From positions 441,674 through 505,673 of the forward strand of contig JXTB01000305.1 in the NCBI GenBank assembly GCA_002914805.1: a stretch of 64,000 nt of DNA, written 5' to 3'. The notes under the pieces were generated by a model. That model saw only the letters and a list, made by a program, of their open reading frames with translations. It did no database searches and had not been told where the DNA came from. Positions 10,586 to 21,315 of the stretch are shown here, piece after piece (position 1 is the first letter of the stretch; every line of letters starts with the position of its first letter). The position numbers were made by a program, and so were the translations under genes. The DNA comes from Parasponia andersonii (Eukaryota > Streptophyta > Magnoliopsida > Rosales > Cannabaceae).

Positions 10586-11689
10586 GCATCTCTAGTGACC
10601 AATATCTCTTATTTGGACTTGTTCGAAAGAAGAAATTAAAACTTTGTGAATAGAAAAAAATAAATACTAGAGAAATAGAACATGTTAGTCCCGTTTGGTT
10701 GAGGTTTTGTTTCCATTTTCTTTATTTCGGAGACATAATATTAGGTTGGCTCATTAAAAAATATGTTTGGTTACTTGATTTCAAAATACAAATTTGGAAA
10801 ACACAAATTTGGGACCAGCCCATATTGAAATCACAAAAAGTGAAAACATCCAAAAAGATGTTTTCATTGTTTTGGTGACATTGCTCCAAAATCTTTATCC
10901 CAAACTTTCCCAAATAAATTTTCAAATAAGTCGACTTCCTTCTTCTGTCTGTCCTCCTCCACTGAAGCCACAATAAGCCTCAGCTACCCATCGTCTTCCT
11001 ATCTGAATCAGCGAGATTCTTTTTCCCTTACATTATTATTTTGCCAGAGATTTTTCCGATGACCTCTGTAATTTCCGAAGTCAATGAATATTTGGCCATC
11101 TGTATTTTCATTCTTCTGTCCATAGATTTGTATCTTCTCATTATATTAATGGATTTTCTTTCTTATTGTAGATTGTGTTTTCTTCTCATTATTATGGGTT
11201 GATTTCACATATTATTTTGGTGTATATGTTATAAGAAAAATCTTTCTTTTCATGACTTGAAAGATAGTCATTTTTTTTTATTTAAGTTTTTTTTGGGTCT
11301 AATTAACAAACTTTTACACATTTTGGATGTGGTAGAAATTGGAAATTTGTCTCCTCTAATCTCCTCTCCTATTAAAAGATATCCTTTTTTGTTCTTTTTG
11401 GCATTTTCTTGGTTTAGCTAGGTCCAAAAAATTTTAAAACAGTAGGAAAAGAGTAGAAAATTGAAATGTAATAAAGAAATTATACTAAATGTGGAGAGTT
11501 CTTCAGTTCATGGGAGCTTTTGCTCATTGTGATCAGATCTTTCTTTTCTAGTCATGGGTGTGGCTTTTGAATTCTTCAGAGATCCAACAAAAAGTACAAA
11601 AGTAGATGAGGAAGAAGGAATAAGAGGTTTAAAAGGTAGGTCTCACTTTACCTTTTTTTCTTTTTTCTGAAATAGGGTTTAACTAATGA
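10586..11689. other. Intergenic with a weak exon-like segment
   Basis: Mostly AT-rich. Positions 11554-11635 have an ATG after an acceptor-like TTTCTTTTCTAG, 27 open codons with an acidic/basic mix (FFRDPTKSTKVDEEEG) and a donor GTAGGT. It could be one exon of a decayed or captured gene. I cannot assign it. Confidence 0.3.
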
Positions 11690-11900
11690 CTTCTACTTAT
11701 TACAAATTAAAGAAAATATCTACTACTTGCTAATCCCAACTCTAACCTATTAGGGATAATAAGTTTTCACGCCTATCCCGATGTAACTCGAACCTAGGAC
11801 CGAGATCCCACGTAATAGGTACTCTTACCACTTAAGCCAACCTATTTCATCAAAATAATAACATCGCCCACCATGGGGCTTGAACCCATGGGGTCGCACT
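11690..11900 (-). mobile_element. tRNA-derived SINE-like sequence
   Basis: On the minus strand TGGCTTAAGTGGTAAGAG (11839-11822) matches a tRNA box A. GGTTCGAGTTAC (11794-11783) matches box B, with the roughly 45-base spacing of a tRNA promoter. It does not fold as a full tRNA, so a SINE is more likely. A second box B-like motif, GGGTTCAAGCCCC, lies just upstream on the same strand (about 11890-11876) and suggests a dimer or two nested copies. Confidence 0.55.
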
Positions 11901-12210
11901 TACCTTTAATCAAATGTCTTGTACATGGCAGTTTCATAATTATTTGTTAAACGAAAGGGCTTTGTGCTCTTAATGTTATATCTGTTATTTGTGCAGAAAC
12001 AAAACTATATGTATCTATTTTCTAGATAGGCGTATAAGGCAGAGCTCCTCCTAGTACTCCCCAGTCTCCACCTATTTCTAGATATTAGTTTACCCAATTA
12101 AAATTTATAGAGAAAATAATATTAAATAATATGTATTTTTTTGTAATTTTTTTTAATTACTCAAATTATGATAGTCATTAGATAATAATCTAACGATTAA
12201 AAAAAATACC
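11901..12210. other. AT-rich spacer before the assembly gap
   Basis: No gene or repeat was recognised. Confidence 0.5.
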
Positions 12211-12627
12211 NNNNNNNNNNNNNNNNNNNNNNNNNNNNNNNNNNNNNNNNNNNNNNNNNNNNNNNNNNNNNNNNNNNNNNNNNNNNNNNNNNNNNNNNNN
12301 NNNNNNNNNNNNNNNNNNNNNNNNNNNNNNNNNNNNNNNNNNNNNNNNNNNNNNNNNNNNNNNNNNNNNNNNNNNNNNNNNNNNNNNNNNNNNNNNNNNN
12401 NNNNNNNNNNNNNNNNNNNNNNNNNNNNNNNNNNNNNNNNNNNNNNNNNNNNNNNNNNNNNNNNNNNNNNNNNNNNNNNNNNNNNNNNNNNNNNNNNNNN
12501 NNNNNNNNNNNNNNNNNNNNNNNNNNNNNNNNNNNNNNNNNNNNNNNNNNNNNNNNNNNNNNNNNNNNNNNNNNNNNNNNNNNNNNNNNNNNNNNNNNNN
12601 NNNNNNNNNNNNNNNNNNNNNNNNNNN
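12211..12627. other. Assembly gap (417 Ns)
   Basis: A continuous run of N. Nothing can be said of its content. AT-rich sequence borders it on both sides. Confidence 1.
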
Positions 12628-13856
12628 AAATTATATTCTTTTTATAAACTAAAAAAAATCACATTAGTCAAAAAAATTTTAAAAAAAGGCACATTAAGGA
12701 ATGTTTGAAAAAAAAAAAAGACAAAGTAAAAAAAAGTTACGTAATTGAAAAATACTAAAATAAACTCTATTCTTTTATTATAAAAAAAATATGTTAGTTA
12801 AAAATTGCAAAAGGGTAGATTAAGTAATGCCTTTTAAGCCAATAATAATCCCATATCTTTTAAGCATATGAAGAATTTTCTTTTTGAATTTTATTTTTAG
12901 ATAAAAGTAGTTAACGTGTTCTCCTTAGGGAGGAAAAAAAAAAGTTAACAGGCTTTTCACAGTATTCAGATGGAGGAAATCAATTAAAGTTTATAAAAAT
13001 AACTACGATAAGTATAATAAATAATAAATACTCTATTTTTTCCTAATTATTCACTAAATCGAAATAATTAAATTTCTCAGTCGAATGGTTTAAATTTTTG
13101 TAATATATAAGTATCGAAATCACTATTAGAGTCTCCCTATATATATATATATATATATATAAATGTTCAAGGAGCTTCTATTGTAAGATGACTAATTTCC
13201 CTCCTACACATAGGATGAGCATATTAGCCTTCCGATTTACATCATTAGGATGAGCATATTTCCGATTTACATCATTAGGATGAGCATATTAGCCTTCCGA
13301 TTTACATCATAAGGTAGAAAGATAAATAATAAATAATTAAAATTGTAGTTTTTACCTCATTGTATTATTTTTTATGTGGGGATCTGTTTAATTGAGCCGT
13401 AAGTTTAATGATTTTCTTTTTTTTTTTGAAAGGATAACAGATCTATTTTTTTATAAACACGGCATCAATACATATTTAAATCCAAAAAAGAAAGGAAAAA
13501 ACTTATTGCCTTTTACTAAAGAAAAAAATATCCTAATTGTTGTCTCCTCCTTAGAAAAACCCAGATCTTAGAAAAATCTTTATTTCATTGTGAAGACAAA
13601 ACAACAGTCAGTGCGAGAGGGAGAGTGATAGGCATGCTTCTCGTGCAAAAGATTGATGGACAGTTGTGTCGTCTATAGTCACCGTCGCTTGTTTCACATA
13701 GTCACTGTAACCTCTGAAGAAATCGAAGAAGAAGAATGAGTTGATTTTAAGGGCCTGTTTTCATTTTATTAATTTTGACCCCTAATTCCTGTGCCTAATA
13801 GCTGACCAAAATCCAATACTAAATGGGCCTAACATTTTTTTTCCTTTTTTCTGTGG
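12628..13856. other. AT-rich intergenic with small tandem repeat
   Basis: Contains (AT)n at 13137-13161. It also holds three tandem copies of a 35-bp unit at 13211-13311 (AGGATGAGCATATTAGCC, then TTCCGATTTACATCATT); the middle copy is about 5 bases shorter. No gene was recognised. Confidence 0.7.
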
Positions 13857-13950
13857 GAAATTGACGCAAGTAGCCCATTTTAGAGGTTGTTGGACTTTTT
13901 TAACTCGTTTTTTCAAACATGACTTTTTCAGACTAAATTTTTGAAAATTT
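13857..13950 (+). repeat. Left terminal inverted repeat of the MULE
   Basis: Matches 17941-18034 inverted, with shared blocks AAATTGACGCAA, TAGCCCATTTTAGA and GACTTTTTTAAC. Confidence 0.9.
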
Positions 13951-14387
13951 TAGCTCATATTGGAGAGAGAAAAATTCAAAGTTCCAAAAATACCCAGCTG
14001 GAAATATCTTCTTTTTAGGTCTGTGGATACAGACATGCACTCCCTCTCTCGTCATTTTTCCCCAATATCTTCACTCCCACTTGTATTATATTCCCCTCCC
14101 TCTCATTCTACCCCCTTCCATTTTTGTAACTCACTATTCAACTCTCTCTCAATCATAGTTGCATGTTTCCACTGTTTAAAATCCGGCCACCGTAGCTCCA
14201 TTGTTGTCATACGATGGCTTAATCTCTAGCTTTGACTCTCACATCGTATCATTTCGTTGCGTTGATTCTAGGAAGAAGAGAAGAGGTATGTGCCTTTTTT
14301 TTGGTTACCGATCACTTATTTATTCTTACTGGAGATGACTGGATCATTGTCACTTTATGGAAGATCGTAGAAGTAGATGGGTATAGA

Positions 14388-14895
14388 TTTATTACTAGAT
14401 CTAGCAAGATTTATGTTGACGTTATGGACCCAAATCTGACTGTGACTATTTGTCACAAAGTTGTGACATGAAGACATAGTATATTATAGTTTAATATTTA
14501 TATTCGATTTAAAAGAAGCTAATATATGTAAGTTTATTTTTTAATTAAAAAAAACCCAGAGTATGTGTGACTATGTGACACAGAGTTTGTAAGTTTTATG
14601 ACAGTCAAATTATTGTGAGTAACAATCAATATTTGTGACTGATAGTTAATATTGTCTTCATTATATTACTAGATTTGATCAGATCTATGTTGTCATAATG
14701 GACTCAAGTCTAACTGTGACTATTGGTCACAAATTTATGATCCGAAGTAGTCACAAATTTATGATCCGAAGTCATAGTATATCACAGGTTAATATTTACA
14801 TATGGTTTAGAAGAAGCTAATGTATATAAGTTTATTTTTTAATTAAAAAAAGGAAGTAGAGTGTGCGTGACCATAACGCAAAGTTTGTAATTTTT
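14388..14895 (+). repeat. Two direct repeats of about 200-230 bp inside the MULE
   Basis: Copy 1 is about 14388-14590 and copy 2 about 14665-14895. Both run from TTACTAGAT through CTGTGACTATT/CTAACTGTGAC, GAAGCTAATATATG/GAAGCTAATGTATA, AGTTTATTTTTTAATT and a final GCAAAGTTTGT-like motif. Copy 2 has a further 24-base internal duplication containing GTCACAAATTTATGATCCG (about 14727-14780). Confidence 0.8.
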
Positions 14896-14974
14896 GTGAC
14901 AAGAAGTCAAACATTATATTTATGAATATTGTTGCTGATCTGTATTTAATTTTTAAATTTTATGTTTTGTAGAC

Positions 14975-15337
14975 ATGGGTAGTGTTGTTATTTTCCTCAA
15001 TTGTAATGGAACCTGGGACCATAATAACTATTATGGGACAGAAACCACGGATATTTTGGTTCTAATAGGTGCGACATATAGAGATTTGTTAGAAACTGTA
15101 TTTGAGACTCTTGAGCTAAGACCTGAAAATAATTCTATAGAGATGAAGTATTTTGTTAATGCCATACTTGCTCCTATTAAGATTATAAATGATTGTTCTG
15201 TAAAGGCTTACATGAAGCTAAAGAAAATCGAAGTTGATAAGAGCAAGTTCCCTCTATGCATAGATATAATTGACGAGCCAGTGACAATGCAATGGATATT
15301 TATGTCACCAATACAAAGTCAACGCCATCGTCAGTAG
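14975..15337 (+). pseudogene. MuDR-type transposase N-terminal domain
   Basis: The ORF starts at an ATG just after an acceptor-like TTTTGTAG, giving 120 codons. It follows the N-terminal domain of plant MuDR transposases: FLNCNGTWDHNNYY, then a block with ENNSIEMKYFVNA, then PIKIINDCSVKAYMKLKK, then FPLCIDI. In whole elements the FLYWCH/MULE catalytic domain would follow. Here the frame stops and a foreign segment begins about 35 bases later, so this is only the head of the protein. Confidence 0.75.
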
Positions 15338-15369
15338 ATTCCAGTACAAGAGGATGGACCCACTACTGG

Positions 15370-16090
15370 TGTTTATTGGAATAAATTTCCAGAAAATATT
15401 TTCATAAAATTATTTTCAAGAACACCATAGTTTTGTAAAATTAAGAAACGCAGCGGAATTGGTCGTTTAAAATTTTTCTTTTTACAAAACGTTTCGGATC
15501 GTGATCTAACATGAATTAACTCTTAATCTAGACAAGAACAATACCAGGATTCGCTCCATAACCTTCTCGTCTTTCCGTCAATTCTCGAAAGCCGTTTGAT
15601 TGATCCGGTGGGTGGTCACCTTCTTTATTCCCAACAAAGAGATCCACAAATGAACAAGAAGACAATCTTCTCGAACTGATTTCTCCGGGATGGCCGAAAC
15701 ACCAAGAACAGTGAATCCCTAGTGGTGGCCGATTTTCTCTGCTCTCTCTCTCTCTCTCTATTTTCGTGTGACACTCTCTTCTAGAGGGGTATTTCACATA
15801 TATCACTTGTATCTCGTTGCTAGAGAATTTTTCTCTTAAATATAGATAGATTAGTAAACCCAATGGGATTATTGGGCTCAACTGATCATCAAATGACTAT
15901 TGGGCTTTAATTTGAGCTAGACAGAGGACCAGATGGATCCATAAAATCCAAGCTCCAATGAACCATATACCCACTATCATAATTAACTCTTAATTATGAT
16001 TGGGCATTGTCCATTAATATTAGGGCACACCACTATTGTCCCAATATTGAACTCTTGAACTAAATGTTATTTATTTTCTGTGAAGCTTAT
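15370..16090 (-). mobile_element. Probable LTR (solo or fragment) nested in the MULE
   Basis: This segment interrupts the transposase. On the minus strand it has leader-like sequence with a GA tract (15738-15757), AATTCCGCTGCGTTTC near its end and a terminal AATAAACA, a style common in plant copia LTRs. The left edge TGTTTATTGG at 15370 fits an LTR end. The right edge and a 5-bp target duplication were not established. Confidence 0.45.
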
Positions 16091-16140
16091 TAACAATTAA
16101 TTAGCTTGATCTATTTAGCATATATTATACCTATAATGGT

Positions 16141-16891
16141 TTTATGATAGGCAACTTGTTACTGCTGGGATGTTCACAGTACTTGCTACAAATCAAGAAA
16201 ATCATTTATTAACGATACATTCTGTCTCAGCTGGAATGACAGTAAGTATACTCGATGACTCTTCATAATAGTTTTGTTTTCATTTTGACTATGATATACC
16301 GTCATAAATTTGTGACACTATGTCATATGACTAGTATCTAAAAAGATTTATTGTCATGATTTATTTCAATAAAATTATTAAATTTCAATCATTGTGCATG
16401 TGTTAGGTCAATCCATTAAGTGCTTTCTAGTTCAAGATGGTGGATAGAGACAGTAGACCATATGTTGTTGATTTAGAGAACAAGACTTGCACATGTTGGG
16501 AATTCCAGATTGACCAATTTATACGTGCTCATATAGTGGCAGTGTGTGCACTTTGAGGTTTCTTTGTTTATAATTATATGTCAAGTTACAACAAAAAAAA
16601 AAAGTGAAATTGCTTGCCCCTTATGCTAAAATTATGCATCCTCTTGGTGACATTTCTTGTTGGACAATACCAGATGAAATAAAAGGTCATGTGGTAAAAC
16701 CACCAATTGTGCGTACTAGATCAACTAGTAGGCCTAAGAATAAAAGGACACCATCAAATAGTGAAGAGGCTCCTAGACAAAAATGCTCACATTGCGGCCA
16801 AGGTGGGCACAATAGTCAGACTTGTAAGAATCTGACCCCATTACATACAACTAATCATGGACTAGGGAGTTGTAATGCAAATGGTGTATGA
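16141..16891 (+). pseudogene. MULE transposase C-terminal part: SWIM zinc finger and CCHC knuckle
   Basis: After an intron-like gap (acceptor near 16410) the frame reads DRDSRPYVVDLENKTCTC, then WEFQIDQFIRAHIVAVC. This is the SWIM domain, except that the Cys of the usual PCxHA is Arg. Stops occur before and after it (about 16428 and 16555). From 16604 the frame is open to TGA at 16891 and holds KCSHCGQGGHNSQTC, a CCHC zinc knuckle typical of the C-terminus of plant MuDR proteins. Stops, the lost zinc ligand and the missing catalytic core mean no active transposase. Confidence 0.75.
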
Positions 16892-17453
16892 ATATTGTTG
16901 TTTTGGAATATGTGATAAGTTATTGTGATAAAGACTAACAGACAGTTGTAGTTGCATTTTATTTTCCCTGTTATATGTACCCAAGTTTCTCATATATGAT
17001 CAATTTTGGTTAAATATATCTAGCATGCATGAGATATTTTATATGTTAGTTTGATTTAGAGTCATTTGTGATGACTTGGTCAAAATGACAATTCGGAATG
17101 TATTAAGTTGCCAGATTATGATCAACCTTGCAGTAAATATATCCATCTTGTTTGAGCTATTATTTGAGTCATACATTTTGTGATGGTTGGGTAATATACG
17201 AAAGGTAAACAGTTCAAAACTATATATAACATGCTTTAATTGTAATACCTCGTCATAAATATGTGATAAACTGTAACAAAAGATAGTCAATAAATCTACT
17301 TAATTAACACTACTATCATACCTGAATTTATTGGCCATTTTGTAAGTTGGCCAACTACAAAATTAGTTAAAATATTTAAGTTTAAATTAAATTAATATCA
17401 GTTTCAAAATGTAGATAAGTAGCAACTTCTATAAGTAACTAAAAGCTTTATCT

Positions 17454-17650
17454 TTACTCCACATCACTAAGGATTTCATTCTCCTCCTTTTCCATAGCAT
17501 GATAGTAAAGCTCAAATGCCAGTTTATGACAAAAGAAATTAATCTTCTCTTGAGTGACTTCTATTACTGAGCAACCATGCATGAGATACTCAGCATACTG
17601 GTAGAGGAGGAAATGTTTGGAGTTCCTTGGGTGGCTTTGTGACGATTTTA
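17454..17650 (-). pseudogene. Ulp1-like cysteine protease C-terminal fragment, antisense in the MULE
   Basis: The minus strand has an open frame of about 60 codons ending at TAA (17456-17454). It reads YAEYLMHG, then VTQEKINFFCHKLAFELYYH, and ends in acidic residues. This resembles the tail of Ulp1/SUMO-protease-like proteins carried by some plant MULEs (usually KYAEYLMHG ... FR.KLA.ELY.H). The catalytic His, Asp and Cys would lie upstream and are not seen. The match is short, so the assignment is tentative. Confidence 0.5.
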
Positions 17651-17940
17651 GACGTTTTTGTGATGTTCTTTAATGGGGTTTGGAGCTAGTTTTGATAGTC
17701 GGTAATAGGGTTTGAACGATTATTGTGATGGCCTAACTTCTTCGTTTTAGTTGAAAAGAAGGCAGAGTATACTGTGTATTGTGTGTACTTGGGTTTGGAG
17801 TAATGGTTTTGGTTTGGGGGTAGTAGGGTATTGGCTTTGGGATAGTGGGGTATTGGTTTTACGACTTCCAAAATTTTTATTACAAAAACAATAATAAAAT
17901 ATAAAAATTACATAACTCTGCTAGAAGGGCATTTTGGATT

Positions 17941-18034
17941 TTTATTTTCAGAAATTGTCTAAAAAAGTCATTTTGAAAAAAAATTGGTTAAAAAAGTCTA
18001 ATAGCTTCTAAAATGGGCTATTTGCGTCAATTTC
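17941..18034 (-). repeat. Right terminal inverted repeat of the MULE
   Basis: The inverted partner of 13857-13950. It differs mainly in the stretch after TTTTTTAAC. Confidence 0.9.
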
Positions 18035-18172
18035 TCTTTTTCTCCGATGGATAGATTTAAGAGTTTTATACATTACAGACAAATCTATACTAGCGCCATT
18101 AATTTCTCTTTTTCTGTGGATGAATAGATTTAGGAGTTTTATATATTACAAACAAATCTATACTAGCGCCAT
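18029..18172. repeat. 72-bp tandem duplication at the MULE edge
   Basis: AATTTCTCTTTTTCT..., through ACAAATCTATACTAGCGCC, to ATT is present at 18029-18100 and 18101-18172. The copies differ at a few bases. The first copy overlaps the end of the terminal repeat. Confidence 0.85.
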
Positions 18173-19855
18173 TAATTAGCCAATTAATTATTCTAAATCT
18201 AGTAATATACTCCTACTACTGTCAGAGTGAAATAAACCCACTTATAATAGAACTGGCCAAATGTTTAATCACAAAAAGAAAAGATTCCTGAAACAGCTAA
18301 AAGATGGTATTTCACTTCCTAGGCTGCCTTGCAAATCTTCAGGGTTGTTTGAAATCTTTTGTCTAAGGCGACTAATTAATAGGAATTTGTCAATTTGGGC
18401 TTTGTCAACCAAATTATATTATTTTCTCTCTCCTCGTCTTGGGTCCTTTTTTATTTTTTTATTGTTTGGAAAATTTAGGTAATTTTTATTTGGTCTTGAA
18501 CATTTTTAACAAAATAAGTTGCCTAATTATTTAAGGAAATAGCATAAGGGATACTGGTTTAGAATAGCTAGGTAATTAATTCCTTCCTTTTGTTCATTTA
18601 TTTGGTTTTAATTGTTTATCTGTACGACACTAAACGCTTAACTAGTGTCACATTTGGAGGTACCTTCCAGTTGATAGTTGTATAACAAAACATGTCCATA
18701 TTTCACTCAATTTCATAGAGGATTCGTCCATAATTATCTCACCCGCTAATCTTTTTTATGTACATCTTTTGGATTAATTGTTAACAATTTCTTATTAAAA
18801 ATAAAAGGGTTATTTACGAAAAAAAAACGCTGAAGTATAAGGGTTGTTTGTATTCAATTCCATTTTTTTTATTTAAATAAATTAAAAATAGAAGTGAAAA
18901 TTTTGTTTTGACTTTTAATTTTTAAAAACAAGAAACATACTTGGCAAATTTTATTTCACTACTTATTTTCAGAAATAAAAAAGTACAAATAATGAGAGAG
19001 CAAGTCATATAAACTTGTATTTATATATATATACTTCTGTATATATACTTGTTTTTTAGTTTTTGAAATTTGTTTAAAAAAGTAAAGGTATTAGAAATTT
19101 TTTGTTACCACATTTTTTGAAAATTTTGGTAACAATTTTTAAAAACAGAAAACAAAAACAAAGTTGTCAAGCATACTATCAAAAAAAAAATTTCTATTTT
19201 TCTGTTTAAAAAAACAAAAAAACAGAAAACGGAAGTAAATCTAAGCAGGTCATAGCTCTTCTGCAAATTTAAGTATGTCTTTTAGATTGTGTAAAAAAAA
19301 AATAGTACGTTGGAGATAGAGATACAGAGGTTGCTAAAACGACCAAAACTTATACATTTGTCCAAAGCCAATACATTCCAAGAAAAGATGGGTCCATTGT
19401 CATTGCCAATTATAATATGGTCCACCATTAAAACAAGTATAGCGGGTAATATAAAAAATTAATTAGGTACGACAATGGGCCATATACATTATTATTTCTA
19501 GTATTCTTCATCTATCGTCATTAGTATTATTGTCCACGGTACAATTATTATACATGAAGCATTTGAGTCATTTGACATTTGATACTCTAAGTACTATCTT
19601 ATGTACTGAAAATGGGGTTGTCGATAGTTTTTAAAATTAAATATATTTAATGCTCAACAAAGTAAATAATGTTTACTTTCTTCAACAAGACTAAAGTGGA
19701 TGACATGCCACTTCAACATCAAATTTTAGTAAACGAATTTAATGAAAATCGTTATATTCATTTTGTTTATGATGCAAATAAATAGCGTCTGAATTTAGTG
19801 TTCTAATTCAAATTTAATCAACAAATTAATGTCACATTATTTTAAAGAATAATAT
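18173..19855. other. AT-rich intergenic
   Basis: No gene was recognised. A 73-codon open frame at 18261-18482 has no family resemblance I can name and weak coding character. Confidence 0.5.
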
Positions 19856-20015
19856 CAGGGACACCAAAAAATTACACAAAAAATTTACACCAATAATTAT
19901 AGCATTATTTTTCAATCACATAATTTTAAAATATGTGAAATTGTATGATCTCATTTTGAGATAAAGTATGAATGCCACGTCATTGTATAAATTTTGTATG
20001 TAATTTTATGGTCTC
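19856..20015. mobile_element. Short MITE-like inverted repeat
   Basis: The left end GACACCAAAAAATTACACAA pairs with the right end (minus strand GAGACCATAAAATTACATAC), over about 35 bases with mismatches. Total length is about 160 bp. No coding capacity. Related ends occur near 30224 and 56115. Confidence 0.5.
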
Positions 20016-20384
20016 AAGTATTGCTCTATTTCACAAATTCAAACAAAAATCACAAATTTAAAAGTCTATTTTGGTAGTTGAAATTTTTTATGATTTATCA
20101 TTTATTCATTGTTCAGACAAAATTGAGACATCATGGAGAATTTGAGTTTATTTTCCATCAATTCCTTTGCTAAAATTGATCGTATTATTTTCATTTGTTT
20201 TTGCCTGTCTTCTTCAATAAAGATATCTATGGCATATAAACAAAATGTAATGTAGGATCTTTGAGAATACACTCATTATTTTAATCTTGAAAATGTCATT
20301 TTTTTTATAGATATATATTTTCAGTAGTTGCAACAATAAATAAACATATATACCCAAAAAAATGCTTTGTAACACAAAAACCCT

Positions 20385-21315
20385 CTCAACTCAAATAATT
20401 TAGTAAAATTAACTATGAACTCAATTTTTTGAAGCAAAATCCTGCTGAAATTCCCTAATAGTAATTCTGTTATAAAAAAAAAAGTATTTCTGTTAGTTTT
20501 TTTTTTACTATTATGTTTCTATTATTTTATTTATAGTTTTTAGATTCTCATTCTTATATTTTTATTTCACATTAATCCTTTTTAATATTTTCTATCTAAA
20601 ATTGTTGTTAACTACTACTTGCACTAAAGGTACTCATCTCAGCACTAACAAAATATGAAACAAAGAGAAATTATTATTTGAAAAAAAAAAGTTGAATTAT
20701 CATTTCATTTAAAACGAATGTAGGAAATTGAGATGAATATAGAAAATTCTTATATTTACAAGAGAGGTATATGAATACATGGATCAAATTAGATCCATAT
20801 TAGAACCATAAAAAATTTCGACAATATACGTCCTCTAAAATTAGAATGACAAAATATAAAATTGATAATATTAGTATATATCTCTTCTAGATGTATGAAT
20901 ACTTGGACCAACATAGATATATATTAGAACAATATAAATTTTCCAATTTCTTACCTCTATCTTGAACGAAAACAGTAATCTAACTCTTATTTTTCCTCTT
21001 AAATAATAATTTCTCTTTATTTCTAATTTTACCCTTACTAAAATGAGTACATTTTAGGGAAATGCTAATTAACAGAATTATTATTAGATAAAAAAGATTA
21101 AAAAGAATTAATGTGGAATAAAAATTTAAAAATGAGAACTTAAAAGTCAAAAATAAAAAAATGAGGACTAAATCGTAAAAAAAAATTAACAAAAACATTT
21201 TTCTTTTCTGTCAAAACTAATTTTAGAGGAATTCAAAAAATTTTACTCAAAAAATTATATTCATGATTAATTTTACTAAATTGTTCCTTAATTTTGTACT
21301 AAAGAGTTAAAAAAA
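20385..21315. mobile_element. Foldback element with long diverged inverted repeats
   Basis: Sequence from about 20385 to 20720 matches the inverted complement of about 20960-21315. Shared blocks include AATTTAGTAAAATTAA, the pair CACATTAATCCTTTTTAAT / CACATTAATTCTTTTTAAT, and AAAGAGAAATTATTATTT. The centre contains two diverged direct copies near 20771 and 20907. No ORF of note. The structure resembles non-autonomous Mutator-type foldback elements, but the target duplication is not clear. Confidence 0.65.

Larger units (their letters stand above)
13857..18034 (+). mobile_element. Mutator-like element (MULE), about 4.2 kb, defective
   Basis: The ends are inverted copies about 94 bp long: 13857-13950 begins GAAATTGACGCAAGTAGCCC, and 17941-18034 reads the same on the minus strand with a few changes. 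Inside are a MuDR-type N-terminal ORF, a SWIM/zinc-knuckle C-terminal region and an antisense Ulp1-like tail. The DDE catalytic core is absent, replaced by a probable LTR insertion (about 15370-16090). A clean 9-bp target duplication was not found; the right edge overlaps a local tandem duplication (18029-18172). Confidence 0.85.

Noticed and set aside
11783..11839. tRNA gene on the minus strand
   Set aside because: Boxes A and B are present, but the flanking arms do not pair into an acceptor stem; SINE fits better.
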